A stretch of DNA of 64,000 bases from an uncultured Bacteroides sp. (GCA_945874355.1 CAMCGB010000005.1:99569-163568); one strand, 5' to 3'. Shown: positions 32,859 through 42,709, counted from the stretch's first letter. A program made the numbers and translations. The notes: a model not told the origin generated them from the sequence alone.

Positions 32859-35450
32859 ATGAAAAAATTTCTGATATTATCCTCTACCGCACTTGCGGTC
32901 ATCTGTTTACTGTTCAATTCCTGCTGCCCCGGCCAGGGCCCTGCCGGAACGCGCACCCAGGCACTTGAAGATTCGCTTTGGGACTGCTCCGAATGGATTT
33001 CTGCAGCCGATGCTCCCGTAGTTGAAGGTCTCATCGTAAGCGGCAACGAAAGGGCCGCAGACGGAGCCAGCTGGTTTGCGGCTTCTTACCGGAACAGCGC
33101 AAAAGTTAAAAAAGTCACCTGGATGACCAGCGGTCTGGGAGTCTATCAGCTCTATGTGAACGGCAGACCGATAGGCACAGAAGTCCTCAAGCCGGGCTTC
33201 ACCCATTACGCAAAGACCAAGTACTCATATACTTACGATGTCACTGACGCTTTGGACGCAAAGAAGGGTGCAAGCAATCAGTTCTCTGCCCAGCTGACTC
33301 CGGGCTGGTGGGGCGACAAGATTATCACTCCCTCCAGGCACGAGGGTATGATAGGCCGCAAGACCGCCTTCCGTGCAGTGCTGAAAATTGAGTATGAGGA
33401 TGGCACCAGCGAGCTTTACGGCACCAACTGCGACGATTGGAAAGCCGGAGTTGCAGGCAAGGTAAAGCACGCCGCCATCTTTGACGGAGAGGAGTATGAC
33501 GACAGGGAGCCTATGGGATATGAGGCCGCCGCCACTTTCTCCCGTCCCGAGCCCAATACCGAGTTCGAAGGAAAGATCTTCCCCAGCGAGGGCGCAGAAA
33601 TCTATCACCGCGACGACCTTGCTCTTGAAGTCAAGAGCGCCTATATTTGGGAAGGAGTCAGCGGCAGCAGCGAGCAGGAGTTCGGCAAAGTCATCATCAC
33701 AAAGAACTTCGACAAGGGCGGAAAGATGACCGTGAAGCCCGGACAGACCCTGGTGGTGGATTTCGGCCAGAATGCCGCAGCCGTGCCCGAGTTCGTTTTC
33801 AAAGCCGCCGAGGGGACTACCCTCACCTTCCTTCCCGGCGAGTTGCTGAACGACGGCAACGGAGCCAGAAGCCGCGGTATGGACGGCCCTGAGGGAAGCG
33901 TACACCGCGAAAATCTCAGGACTCCGGACAGCGCCATGCTGCTTCGCTACACCTTCGGCCCGGGCAAGGCTTACACCACCTATCGCCCTATGTGCACCTT
34001 CTTCGGCTACCGTTACGCATCCATCACTGCCGACTCAGAGGTGGAGATCCGTTCTCTTCGCTCTATCCCCGTCAGCTCAATCACCGCCGAGATGGAGACA
34101 GGCAGCCTCGAGTGCGGGAACGAGCTTATCAACCAGCTTATTTCCAATACTTTATGGGGTCAGAGATCCAACTATCTCTCGGTGACCACCGACTGTCCCC
34201 AGAGGAACGAGAGGCTCGGATGGACTGCTGATACGCAGGTTTTCGCCGAGACCGGATCGTACTTTGCAAACACCGGCTCCTTCTTCCACAAGTGGATGAG
34301 GGATATGCGCGACACCCAGAGCGAGCTGGGAGGATTCCCCGGAGTCGCCCCTATGGCCCAGTACGGAGCCGTTCCCACCAATATGATGAGAGTCGGCTGG
34401 GCTGATGCAGGAGTGATAGTGCCCTGGGTCGTATGGAAGCAGTTCGACGACAAGGAGATCATCGACGAGAACTGGGAAGCTATGGAGAAGTTTATGGACC
34501 ACGTGGCCTCAACCAAATACGACCACTCGGCCCTGAAAGCCGAGAACGGGGATTATCAGTGGGGCGACTGGCTGAGTTACGAGCCTCTTGAGAGCCGAGA
34601 CGGAAAGATTCGCGACGACAAGGGCAAGGTGCTTCCCGATGCAGAGGAGTACTGGAGCTATCTGGGAGCAAGCTACTGGGTTATGGACGCCGAAATGATG
34701 GCTGAAATGGCAAAGGCGAGCGGTCGCGACGGGAAGAAATACACTCAGATGGCCCACGATGCCAAGGATTATATAAGGAGCCGTTTCCTGGACGCTGATT
34801 GCAACTTCAAGACCGAAGTTCTGAACACTATGCAGACCCCCGCCCTCTTCCTTTTGAAGAACTCGATTGTGGAAGGAGAGGCCAAAGACCGCATCATCGC
34901 AAGACTCAGGGAGAACTTCAGGCAGCACGACAATTGCCTGCAGACCGGATTCCTCGGCACCTCTATACTTATGCCCACTTTGAGCGAGAACGGTATGGCC
35001 GATATCGCCTATGAGCTTCTGTTCCAGAGAAAGAACCCCAGCTGGCTGTACTCCGTGGACAACGGCGCCACCACTATGTGGGAGAGATGGAACAGCTATA
35101 TGAAAGACAAGGGAATGGGTCCCAAGGGAATGAACAGCTTCAACCACTATGCTTACGGATGCGTTTGCGAGTGGATGTGGAAGACTATGGCCGGCATCGC
35201 TTCAGACAGTGCTGAGCCCGGATTCAAGCACATCATAATGAAGCCCGTTCCCGACCGCAGGCTGGGATATGTCCGCGCAAGCTACAAGTCCGCCGCAGGC
35301 CTGATCGAGAGCTACTGGCGCTACGAGGGCGACAAGTGGATATGGGAGTTCAGCATCCCCAAGGGGGCAAAGGCCAGCGTAAGCCTGCCCGACGGAAGCC
35401 CCGCAAAAGAATACGGTGAGGGCAAACACAAAGTGGAACTCAGCCTCTAA
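32859..35450 (+). CDS. Alpha-L-rhamnosidase, glycoside hydrolase family 78
   Basis: 863 residues, probably a lipoprotein (MKKFLILSSTALAVICLL, FNSC). Bac_rhamnosid N-domain: MTSGLGVYQLYVNGRPIGTEVLKPGFTHY and YDVTDAL. The catalytic (alpha/alpha)6 barrel has TTDCPQRNERLGWTADTQVFAET, the diagnostic block with the acidic catalytic residues, and later WSYLGASYWVMDAEMM, NSFNHYAYGCVCEWMW and the beta-sandwich end (KASVSLPDGS). It would remove terminal alpha-rhamnose from pectin side chains or plant glycosides. No rhamnose-pathway or SusCD genes are beside it. Confidence 0.92.
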   Translation: MKKFLILSSTALAVICLLFNSCCPGQGPAGTRTQALEDSLWDCSEWISAADAPVVEGLIVSGNERAADGASWFAASYRNSAKVKKVTWMTSGLGVYQLYVNGRPIGTEVLKPGFTHYAKTKYSYTYDVTDALDAKKGASNQFSAQLTPGWWGDKIITPSRHEGMIGRKTAFRAVLKIEYEDGTSELYGTNCDDWKAGVAGKVKHAAIFDGEEYDDREPMGYEAAATFSRPEPNTEFEGKIFPSEGAEIYHRDDLALEVKSAYIWEGVSGSSEQEFGKVIITKNFDKGGKMTVKPGQTLVVDFGQNAAAVPEFVFKAAEGTTLTFLPGELLNDGNGARSRGMDGPEGSVHRENLRTPDSAMLLRYTFGPGKAYTTYRPMCTFFGYRYASITADSEVEIRSLRSIPVSSITAEMETGSLECGNELINQLISNTLWGQRSNYLSVTTDCPQRNERLGWTADTQVFAETGSYFANTGSFFHKWMRDMRDTQSELGGFPGVAPMAQYGAVPTNMMRVGWADAGVIVPWVVWKQFDDKEIIDENWEAMEKFMDHVASTKYDHSALKAENGDYQWGDWLSYEPLESRDGKIRDDKGKVLPDAEEYWSYLGASYWVMDAEMMAEMAKASGRDGKKYTQMAHDAKDYIRSRFLDADCNFKTEVLNTMQTPALFLLKNSIVEGEAKDRIIARLRENFRQHDNCLQTGFLGTSILMPTLSENGMADIAYELLFQRKNPSWLYSVDNGATTMWERWNSYMKDKGMGPKGMNSFNHYAYGCVCEWMWKTMAGIASDSAEPGFKHIIMKPVPDRRLGYVRASYKSAAGLIESYWRYEGDKWIWEFSIPKGAKASVSLPDGSPAKEYGEGKHKVELSL

Positions 35451-36325
35451 GAGTTGAGCCCGGAAAGCAGTATAAAACGCGGCCGCGACGAAAGGTCATT
35501 TATGATCCTTGCGGAGCGGAAATGAGAGAAGGCGCCGATGGTAGCTTCGGGAATCAGGGAATTGATTTCGACTATCGCGGCGCCCTCCTTTTTCAGAAGA
35601 GCCGAAGCCCAGCAGTCTATGGCCTTGTAGAATACTACCGGGTCGTCTTCGGGCGCAAACAAAGCCAGACCGGGCTCATAATCAAGCACATTGGAGTGCA
35701 TCTGAGCCTTTTCGGAGGGCATTATATAAGGAGGGTTCGACACTATCAGGTCGAACTTTTCTTCGTCCCGGCTCAGGGCCCCGGGAGGAGAAGAAAGAAG
35801 GTCTGCGAGCAGGAACTCCGGCGCCAAACAGCCGGGCGGGACTTGCGGAAACTGGCCTCGGGCTATTTCAAGGGCCTGCTGGCTTATGTCAGTAGCGTAA
35901 ACTCCGGCTCCGGGGCAGTCCAATGCTATACTCCAGGCAATACAACCCGACCCTGTGCACAGGTCCAGCACCCTTGGATTGGCTATACCTTTCTCCCGAA
36001 GCAATTTGAGGGCTTCAGATACCAGGATTTCAGTCTCCGGACGGGGAATGAGGACTCCCGGAGCGACTTTGAAACTGCGGGAGCAGAACTCGCACTCGCC
36101 AAGGACATATTGCACGGGCTCTGAGCGAAGAAGCCTTGACAGGTCATCCTGCAGAATTTCAAGCCTATCTGTAGACAATTCTGCCGAAGGGTCAAGTATA
36201 TGGTCATAAGACCTGATTGAGAAGCGCTTGAGGAGCAGGAGCGACACTATGCCCAAGGCCTCTTCAGGAGGATAAAGCCCCTGAAGAGCGAGGGATGTAG
36301 AGCGTATGAATTCCGAAAGAAGCAA
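35447..36325 (-). CDS. prmC: Release factor glutamine methyltransferase, probable TTG start
   Basis: Methylates the Gln of the GGQ motif of release factors 1 and 2. 292 residues: helical N-domain (GLYPPEEALGIVSLLLLKRF), VQYVLGECEFCSRSFKVAPGVLIPRPETEIL, SAM-binding LDLCTGSGCIAWSIAL and catalytic VSNPPYI. No ATG occurs at the right place. TTG at 36325 aligns with the family N-terminus and lies 9 bases, in the same frame, after the TGA of ddl. Its TAG interlocks with the stop of the GH78 gene. Third gene of pbp1A-ddl-prmC. Confidence 0.9.
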   Translation of the reverse strand: MLLSEFIRSTSLALQGLYPPEEALGIVSLLLLKRFSIRSYDHILDPSAELSTDRLEILQDDLSRLLRSEPVQYVLGECEFCSRSFKVAPGVLIPRPETEILVSEALKLLREKGIANPRVLDLCTGSGCIAWSIALDCPGAGVYATDISQQALEIARGQFPQVPPGCLAPEFLLADLLSSPPGALSRDEEKFDLIVSNPPYIMPSEKAQMHSNVLDYEPGLALFAPEDDPVVFYKAIDCWASALLKKEGAAIVEINSLIPEATIGAFSHFRSARIINDLSSRPRFILLSGLNS

Positions 36326-36334
36326 ACTTGGGAA

Positions 36335-37351
36335 TCAGGAATTCTCGATGATGGTCGAGAGGAAAGCGGTCATGTCAAGAGAAGCTGTCCTTACCATCTT
36401 GGGCACCAGCGAAGCGCTGGTCATACCGGGTATAGTGTTGATTTCCAAGAAGTAAAGCCCGTCATCAGAAAGGATATAATCCATCCTCACAACTCCCTTG
36501 CAGCCAAGATTGGAGTAGATTTCGCAGCTCGTTTTCTGGACCGTTTCACGCTGGGTATCGCTCAGGTCGGCAGGGCAAATTTCGCTGCTGTGGCCGTTGT
36601 ACTTGGCGTCGTAGTCGAAGTAGTCGTTCTCGGTCACAATCTCGATAACAGGCAGCGCCCTTACCTTCAGACCGTCAAAATAGACAGCACAAGTAATCTC
36701 GCGTCCCTTCACTCCCTGCTCCACTATGACAGAGTCCCCTTCCGTGAAAGCATAGCGTATGGCGGGCAGCAGGTCTGTGAAACTGTTCACTTTGGTGACT
36801 CCGAAGCTGGATCCTCCCTGGGTGGGTTTCACAAAGACGGGAAGAGTGAGCCTGGACTCTATCTTGGCGCACATAAGTTCCAGATTCATACCGCGTCTGA
36901 CATATACGTCAGGAGCGCACTTTACCATATCCTGCTCCCTCAGATGGGACTTGCAGGCATACTTGTCAAAGGCGACTGTGCTGACATACGCGCTGCAGGT
37001 GCTGAAGGGCACGGAAAGCATCTCGAGGTAGCCTTCCATAAGTCCGTTCTCCCCCGGGGAACCGTGCTGGGCTATATACGCATAGTCGAACTTCACCTTC
37101 TGCCCGAGGAGGTTGACGCTGAAATCAGTCTTGTCAATCTCGGGGCGGGCCCCTTCAGGCAGGATGACCCTCATCGAATCCTTTTTCTTGTAGGCAACCA
37201 GCGACCATTTGCCGAAACGGGCAAACACTTCGTAAATGTCATACATACTTCCGTCAAGTCTGGAAGCGACGAACTCTCCGCTGCGGCAAGACACCTCAGA
37301 CTCTGAGGAATCGCTGCCGTATATTACCGCAATAGTCTTATACTTAGCCAT
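36335..37351 (-). CDS. ddl: D-alanine--D-alanine ligase
   Basis: ATP-grasp ligase that makes D-Ala-D-Ala for peptidoglycan. 338 residues. AQHGSPGENGLMEGYLEMLSVPFSTCSAYVSTVAFDK is the conserved substrate and nucleotide region, followed by LPVFVKPTQGGSSFGVTKV, EQGVKGREITCAV, GCKGVVRMDYI and the catalytic end FLEINTIPGMT. ATG 37351 lies 22 bases after the pbp1A stop. Genes for cell-wall synthesis are thus paired with prmC in one leftward unit. Confidence 0.95.
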   Translation of the reverse strand: MAKYKTIAVIYGSDSSESEVSCRSGEFVASRLDGSMYDIYEVFARFGKWSLVAYKKKDSMRVILPEGARPEIDKTDFSVNLLGQKVKFDYAYIAQHGSPGENGLMEGYLEMLSVPFSTCSAYVSTVAFDKYACKSHLREQDMVKCAPDVYVRRGMNLELMCAKIESRLTLPVFVKPTQGGSSFGVTKVNSFTDLLPAIRYAFTEGDSVIVEQGVKGREITCAVYFDGLKVRALPVIEIVTENDYFDYDAKYNGHSSEICPADLSDTQRETVQKTSCEIYSNLGCKGVVRMDYILSDDGLYFLEINTIPGMTSASLVPKMVRTASLDMTAFLSTIIENS

Positions 37352-37373
37352 ATACGCTAAAAAATGATATCTG

Positions 37374-39761
37374 CTAGTTAAAATAGTAATCCTCCTGAGC
37401 CGAGCCGGAATCCTCGCCCTGCTTCTCCTCCTCGTTGTATCCGCCGAGCGAACGCCCCTCGACAGTGCAGTCGAAATTGAAAACTCCGTCTGCCGGCACC
37501 CTGAAATGGTCGTTCTCCATAGACCATCCTATGGTAGGGTCGGCAAGACACTTTTTCATCCATATTCCCCAGATAGGAAGGGCCATATTCGATCCGCTTC
37601 CGAGAGCCAGGGAATTGAAATGCACCTGCCTGTCCTCGCCGCCGACCCAGACGCCGGCAGTGATATTGGGAGTATAGCCTATGAACCAGCCGTCCGAGTT
37701 GTCGTTGGTCGTTCCGGTCTTTCCTGCGATTTCGCCCCTCAGGCCATAAACCGAGCGCAGACGCGCTCCCGTGCCCTCATTGACTACCCCGCTCATAAGA
37801 TTGACCATCATATAAGCTGTCTGCTCCGATATGGCCTCCCTTTTCTGGTTGGAATACTCACCGAGCACACGCCCGTCGTTGTCCGTGATTCTGGTCACAT
37901 ACTGGGGAGTGATATAGGTTCCTCCCGAAGGGAAGGTATTGTAGGCCGACACCATATCGAAAACATTCACCTCTGCAGGACCGACGCACAGGGAGTAAAC
38001 TTCGTCGATGTGGGTCTTTATGCCCATCTGGTGCATCATCCTTACAAGGGACGCTGGTCCGAGCTCCTTCATCAGGAAGGCGGAGATATTGTTCGACGAG
38101 TGGGCAAGACCCCACCTGAGAGTGACTGTCTGTCCGAGCCATTCTTCCTTGTCGGTGCTTCGGGGAGTCCAGGTGGTGCCGTCATCGAGCACGAAAGTCT
38201 GGGACTGGTTCACCACCCTGTCGCAAGGGTGCAGGCCTTCCTGCATAGCCAGGGTATAGAGGAAAGGCTTCACGGTGGAGCCTATCTGACGCTTGCCCTG
38301 ACGCACATTGTCATACTTGAAATAGCGGTAGTTGGGCCCTCCGACATAGGCTTTCACCCGGCCCGTCAGGGGCTCCATTGCCACGAAGCCGCAGCGCAGT
38401 ATGGACTTATAGTAGCGTATCGAATCGTCCGGAGTCATAGTGGTGTCGGCATAGCCCTTGGAGTTCCAGCTGAACACCCTCATTTTGACCGGCTTGCTGA
38501 ACTGGGCGTAAATCTCCTCGTCGCTCACTCCGGCCTTGTGCTGGAGACGATAGCGGTCGGACCAGCGGCGCGCCTGCTGCATCAGCCTCTTCTCGGTCGC
38601 GGCATCGACATCATTTGCGAAAGGCTTGTTCTTCTTCCATTTCAGCTCCCTGTCGAAACTCTTCTGCAGGTTCTTTCCAAGATGCTCGGCGACTGCCTCC
38701 TCGGCATACTTCTGCATCTTGTAGTTGATGGTAGTATAGATTCTCAGACCGTCGCGGTCGAGGTCGTAGCGGCTTCCGTCCGGCTTTTTGTTCTTGTTGA
38801 GCCATCCGTATATGGGGTCCTCCCTCCAGCGCAGCGAGTCGCTGCTGTAGTCTTCTTCCCACTGATAATCGCTGCGGCGGGGCTTGCTTGCCGACATATC
38901 GCGGCGCAGCATATCCCTGAAATAGGGAGCAGTGCCGGAGTTGTGGTCCTGCACCTGATAAGTCAGCTCTATGGGCAGAGCGCAGAGCGAATCCTTTTCG
39001 GCCTTGGTGATTGAAGAGGCCTTTTCCATCTGTCCGATCACGAAATTGCGCCTTCCCAGGGCCAGGTCAGGGTTGATGACGGGATTGTAGCGGGTGGGTT
39101 TGTTGACCATACCCACGAGCATAGCGGCCTCCTGGATATTGAGCTCCGAGGGCTCCTTGGCGAAGAAAGTCTCGCTTGCCGCTTTGACTCCGTAGGCTCC
39201 GCTTCCGAAGAAGATGGAGTTCAGGTACATATCCATTATCTCGTCCTTGGTGTAGTCCCGCTCCAGCTTGACGGCCGTAATCCACTCTTTGAGCTTGATA
39301 CCCACCATCTTGAAGGTCTTGCGGACCTTCCCGTACGAGCTCATGTCCTCTCTCGGGTAGAGGGTCTTGGCCAGCTGCTGGGTAATGGTGCTTCCGCCTC
39401 CCTGGCTGGAGTCGCCGAGCAGCAGGGTCTTGACCACCACTCGGGCCAGTCCCTTGAAGTCTATTCCGGAGTGCTTGTAAAAACGGGCGTCTTCGGTTGC
39501 CACCGCAGCCTGAACCAGATATGGCGAGAGCTCTTCGTAGCTCACATAGGTTCTGTTCTCTATATGAAAGGTGGCGAGAACCTCACCGTTCTCGGCTATG
39601 ACTTGGGTGGCGAGCTTATTGTCCGGATGTTCAAGCTCCTCAAAGGAAGGAATCTCTGCAAACAGTCCTACAAACAGAAGCGCGAGGAGTAGCGCAGCGA
39701 AGGGCGTGAGGAACAGGATCCAAAACCACCTGACTATCTTTTTCCTGGTCGTGTCTTTCAT
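37374..39761 (-). CDS. mrcA: Penicillin-binding protein 1A (class A)
   Basis: Bifunctional peptidoglycan glycosyltransferase/transpeptidase, 795 residues, inner-membrane anchored by FWILFLTPFAALLLALLFVGLF. Glycosyltransferase GT51 motifs: VATEDARFYKHSGIDFKG, GGSTITQQLAKTLY and MDMYLNSIFFGSGAYGVKAA-type sequence. Transpeptidase: GSTVKPF (active Ser), SSNN and GKTGTTND. The C-terminus is a short acidic tail. ATG 39761 is preferred to the upstream TTG because the family tail (MKDTTRKKIVRWFW) begins there. Divergent from topA across a palindrome. Confidence 0.95.
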   Translation of the reverse strand: MKDTTRKKIVRWFWILFLTPFAALLLALLFVGLFAEIPSFEELEHPDNKLATQVIAENGEVLATFHIENRTYVSYEELSPYLVQAAVATEDARFYKHSGIDFKGLARVVVKTLLLGDSSQGGGSTITQQLAKTLYPREDMSSYGKVRKTFKMVGIKLKEWITAVKLERDYTKDEIMDMYLNSIFFGSGAYGVKAASETFFAKEPSELNIQEAAMLVGMVNKPTRYNPVINPDLALGRRNFVIGQMEKASSITKAEKDSLCALPIELTYQVQDHNSGTAPYFRDMLRRDMSASKPRRSDYQWEEDYSSDSLRWREDPIYGWLNKNKKPDGSRYDLDRDGLRIYTTINYKMQKYAEEAVAEHLGKNLQKSFDRELKWKKNKPFANDVDAATEKRLMQQARRWSDRYRLQHKAGVSDEEIYAQFSKPVKMRVFSWNSKGYADTTMTPDDSIRYYKSILRCGFVAMEPLTGRVKAYVGGPNYRYFKYDNVRQGKRQIGSTVKPFLYTLAMQEGLHPCDRVVNQSQTFVLDDGTTWTPRSTDKEEWLGQTVTLRWGLAHSSNNISAFLMKELGPASLVRMMHQMGIKTHIDEVYSLCVGPAEVNVFDMVSAYNTFPSGGTYITPQYVTRITDNDGRVLGEYSNQKREAISEQTAYMMVNLMSGVVNEGTGARLRSVYGLRGEIAGKTGTTNDNSDGWFIGYTPNITAGVWVGGEDRQVHFNSLALGSGSNMALPIWGIWMKKCLADPTIGWSMENDHFRVPADGVFNFDCTVEGRSLGGYNEEEKQGEDSGSAQEDYYFN

Positions 39762-39775
39762 CAAGCAAAAAATTT

Positions 39776-39793
39776 GTCGTAATATATTACGAC
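39776..39793. promoter_or_regulatory. Perfect 18-bp palindrome between pbp1A and topA
   Basis: GTCGTAATATATTACGAC lies 15 bases before the pbp1A ATG and about 100 bases before topA. Symmetry and position suggest a dimeric repressor or activator site. No clean TAnnTTTG box was found next to it. Confidence 0.45.
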
Positions 39794-39895
39794 CCCGTGG
39801 AAGAGTCAAAAAACAAACGCAAAATTAACGATTATATTTTGAATTTTTCCGAGTTTGTCCTTTTCTTTGCAGTCTGAAATTGAAAACATCACGAA

Positions 39896-42202
39896 ATGGA
39901 GGGTAATCTGGTAATAGTGGAGTCACCTGCGAAAGCGGCGACAATTCAAAAGTTTCTTGGAGAAGGGTTTACTGTCAAGTCAAGCTTCGGGCACATACGT
40001 GACCTTCAGGACAGCAAGCTGAGTGTGGATGTGCAGAACGGCTTCAAGCCCGAGTACATCATTCCGTCCGATAAGAAAAAGGTTGTCAGCGAGTTGAAGA
40101 AGGCGGCGGCAAAAGCCGACACCGTGTGGCTGGCATCCGATGAGGACCGTGAGGGAGAAGCCATATCGTGGCACCTGAGCGAAGTCCTGGGACTTGACAA
40201 AAGCAGGACAAAGAGGATTGTGTTCCACGAAATCACCAAGGAGGCCATCCTGAATGCGGTCAGGAATCCGCGTGAGATAGACCTCAACCTGGTGGACGCA
40301 CAGCAGGCCAGAAGGGTCCTGGACAGACTTGTCGGATTCGAGCTCTCACCCGTGCTGTGGCGCAAAATCCGCAGAGGCCTGTCTGCCGGCCGTGTTCAGT
40401 CGGTGGCCCTGAGGCTGATTGTGGACCGCGAGAAGGAAATCATCGGCTTCAAGAGCACCCCTTATTACAAGGTGGAAGGAGTGTTCGAGAGCCAGGGCGT
40501 AAAGCTGAAAGGAGTACTGGACCGCAAGTTCAGCTCCCTCGAGCAGGCAAGGGAGTTCCTGGAGCAGAGCATCGGAGCAAGCTACAAGGTAGCCGACATT
40601 GAGCGCAAGGACGCCGTAAGGCATCCCGCACCCCCGTTCACAACCTCAACTCTTCAGCAGGAAGCGTCAAGGAAACTGAGGCTGAGCGTAAGCGCCACGA
40701 TGAGGCTGGCCCAGGGGCTGTACGAAAGGGGTCTGATAACCTATATGCGTACCGACTCCACCAACCTGTCATCGCTTGCACTGGGCACTTCCAAAGAATT
40801 CATAGTTAACAACTTCGGAGCAGAATACTCCCACCCGCGCCAGTTCCATACCAAGGCCAAGGGAGCGCAGGAAGCGCACGAAGCCATAAGACCGACCTAC
40901 ATCTCGAACACGGACATCGACGGAACTCCCCAGGAGAAGAAGCTCTACAACCTGATCTGGAAAAGGACAGTAGCCTCGCAGATGGAGGACGCCAGGATGC
41001 TCAACACTACGGTAAAACTGAGCTCCGACAAGAGGGAGGAGTGCTTTACCATCCAGGCCGCACAGGTGCTTTTCGACGGCTTCCTGAAGCTCTATCTGGA
41101 AGGCTCTGACGAAACAGCGGAGGATGAGGGCAACGATGCAATACTCCCCCAGATAGCCATCGGGGACAGTTTCAACTGCCTGAGCATCAATGCTGACGGC
41201 AAGTTCACCCAGCCGCCTTACCGCTATTCCGAGGCCACCCTGGTCAAGAAGCTCGAAGAGCTCGGCATCGGACGTCCTTCTACCTATGCTCCCACTATCA
41301 CCACCCTCACCACTTCCAGGGGCTATGTGGCAAAAGGGGACTTCGAGGGGCGCAGCGAGAGCGTTGAGAACCTGACGCTCAAGAACGGGAAAATCAGCTC
41401 CAGAACCAAGACCGAAAGCATAGGAAGCGAGAAGGGCAAACTTCTGCCCCAGGAGATAGGCATTATCGTAAGCGACTATCTGGTGGAGAACTTCCCCAAG
41501 ATTATGGACTACGACTTCACCGCCAATGTAGAGAAGGATTTCGACAGCATAGCAGAAGGCGAAAAGGTCTGGAATTCAGTCATTTCAGAGTTCTACACCC
41601 CCTTCCACGGCAAGGTGGAGGCAACCCTGGAAGACAAGCAGTACAGCCGTAAGGAAAGGCTCCTGGGAGTCGACCCTGCAGACGGGCTGGAGGTTTACGC
41701 AAAGTACGGACAGTTCGGCTCCTATGTAACTAAGGGAGAAGGCGGGAATAAAGTGAGCGCCTCGCTCGCAAAGGGGCAGCTGATTGAGAACATCACCCTT
41801 GAGCAGGCACTTTCCCTGTTCCAGCTTCCCCGGCAGCTCGGAGAGATGGACGGACAGGCCCTGAGCATACACAAGGGACGCTACGGAGCCTATATCAAGC
41901 TCGGGGACAGGAACATCTCCCTTCCCAAGGGATACGACCCGCTGACCGTCAGCACGGAGCAGGTGCACCAGATTGTCTCAGAAAGCGGGGAGAAGGCTCA
42001 AAAGGAGATCATCAACGAGTTCAAGCAGAGCGATATAGCCATCATCAACGGACGCTACGGCCCCTATATCAAGCACGCAGGGCAGAACTACAAAATACCC
42101 AAGGGGAAAGACGCCGTTTCGCTCAGCGAGCAGGACTGCCTGGACATCATAGCCCAAGGCGCACCTACCGGCAGGAGTTCAAGATTCGGAAAGAAAAAAT
42201 AA
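39896..42202 (+). CDS. topA: DNA topoisomerase I
   Basis: Type IA topoisomerase that relaxes negative supercoils. 768 residues. Toprim domain with VIVESPAKAATIQKFLG and ASDEDREGEAISWHL. Domain with DAQQARRVLDRLVGFELSPVLWRKI and LSAGRVQSVALRLI. Active-site region GLITYMRTDSTNLS (catalytic Tyr) and IGRPSTYAPTITTL. The C-terminal part has three repeated beta-units around VYAKYGQFGSYV, IHKGRYGAYIKLG and INGRYGPYIKH instead of Cys4 zinc fingers. Start ATG 39896. The Lrp-type gene follows 9 bases downstream. Confidence 0.96.
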   Translation: MEGNLVIVESPAKAATIQKFLGEGFTVKSSFGHIRDLQDSKLSVDVQNGFKPEYIIPSDKKKVVSELKKAAAKADTVWLASDEDREGEAISWHLSEVLGLDKSRTKRIVFHEITKEAILNAVRNPREIDLNLVDAQQARRVLDRLVGFELSPVLWRKIRRGLSAGRVQSVALRLIVDREKEIIGFKSTPYYKVEGVFESQGVKLKGVLDRKFSSLEQAREFLEQSIGASYKVADIERKDAVRHPAPPFTTSTLQQEASRKLRLSVSATMRLAQGLYERGLITYMRTDSTNLSSLALGTSKEFIVNNFGAEYSHPRQFHTKAKGAQEAHEAIRPTYISNTDIDGTPQEKKLYNLIWKRTVASQMEDARMLNTTVKLSSDKREECFTIQAAQVLFDGFLKLYLEGSDETAEDEGNDAILPQIAIGDSFNCLSINADGKFTQPPYRYSEATLVKKLEELGIGRPSTYAPTITTLTTSRGYVAKGDFEGRSESVENLTLKNGKISSRTKTESIGSEKGKLLPQEIGIIVSDYLVENFPKIMDYDFTANVEKDFDSIAEGEKVWNSVISEFYTPFHGKVEATLEDKQYSRKERLLGVDPADGLEVYAKYGQFGSYVTKGEGGNKVSASLAKGQLIENITLEQALSLFQLPRQLGEMDGQALSIHKGRYGAYIKLGDRNISLPKGYDPLTVSTEQVHQIVSESGEKAQKEIINEFKQSDIAIINGRYGPYIKHAGQNYKIPKGKDAVSLSEQDCLDIIAQGAPTGRSSRFGKKK

Positions 42203-42211
42203 ACTCATACT

Positions 42212-42709
42212 ATGGCTAATTATCAAATAGACGAGATCGACAGGAAAATCCTCTCTTTTCTGGTGGGCAATGCCAGAATGCCTTATCTCGAGATTGCGCG
42301 CGAGTGCAACATCTCCGGGGCGGCCATCCATCAAAGAGTCAAAAAGATGGAGAGCAGCGGAATCATTTCCGGCTCGAGGATGGTAATCAAACCTGCGGCC
42401 ATCGGGCTTAATGTGTGCGCTTTCATCAGCGTGAACCTCTCGGAGGACAACAAGTACCCCGAGGTCGTTGCGGCCCTCAAGCACGTCCCCGAGATTGTAG
42501 AGTGTCACTTCGTAACGGGCAAGGCGGCCCTTTTCCTGAAAGTGTACTGCTTTGACAACGAGCACCTTATGAACATCCTCATAAACACCATCCAGAGGAT
42601 TCCGTATGTACTCTCGACCGACACTATGATTTCGCTCGACGAGGCATTCTCCCGCGAGGTCTGGGTCAAGGACTACAAGAGCACCTCTTTCAAGACAATT
42701 ACTGTCTGA
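42212..42709 (+). CDS. Lrp/AsnC-family transcription regulator
   Basis: 165 residues. N-terminal winged helix (IDEIDRKILSFLVGNARMPYLEIARECNISGAAIHQRVKKMESSGII) and C-terminal RAM ligand domain (VCAFISVNLSEDNKYPEVVAAL, IVECHFVTGKAALFLKVYCFD). Such proteins sense amino acids and control their metabolism or transport; targets here are unknown. It is co-directional with topA (9-base gap) and overlaps the convergent ispD end by 11 bases. Confidence 0.93.
   Translation: MANYQIDEIDRKILSFLVGNARMPYLEIARECNISGAAIHQRVKKMESSGIISGSRMVIKPAAIGLNVCAFISVNLSEDNKYPEVVAALKHVPEIVECHFVTGKAALFLKVYCFDNEHLMNILINTIQRIPYVLSTDTMISLDEAFSREVWVKDYKSTSFKTITV

Noticed and set aside
37506..39014. 502-codon open frame on the plus strand
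   Set aside because: It lies wholly antisense to pbp1A, which has all catalytic motifs; the antisense product has no family sequence and reflects codon bias in a GC-rich gene.
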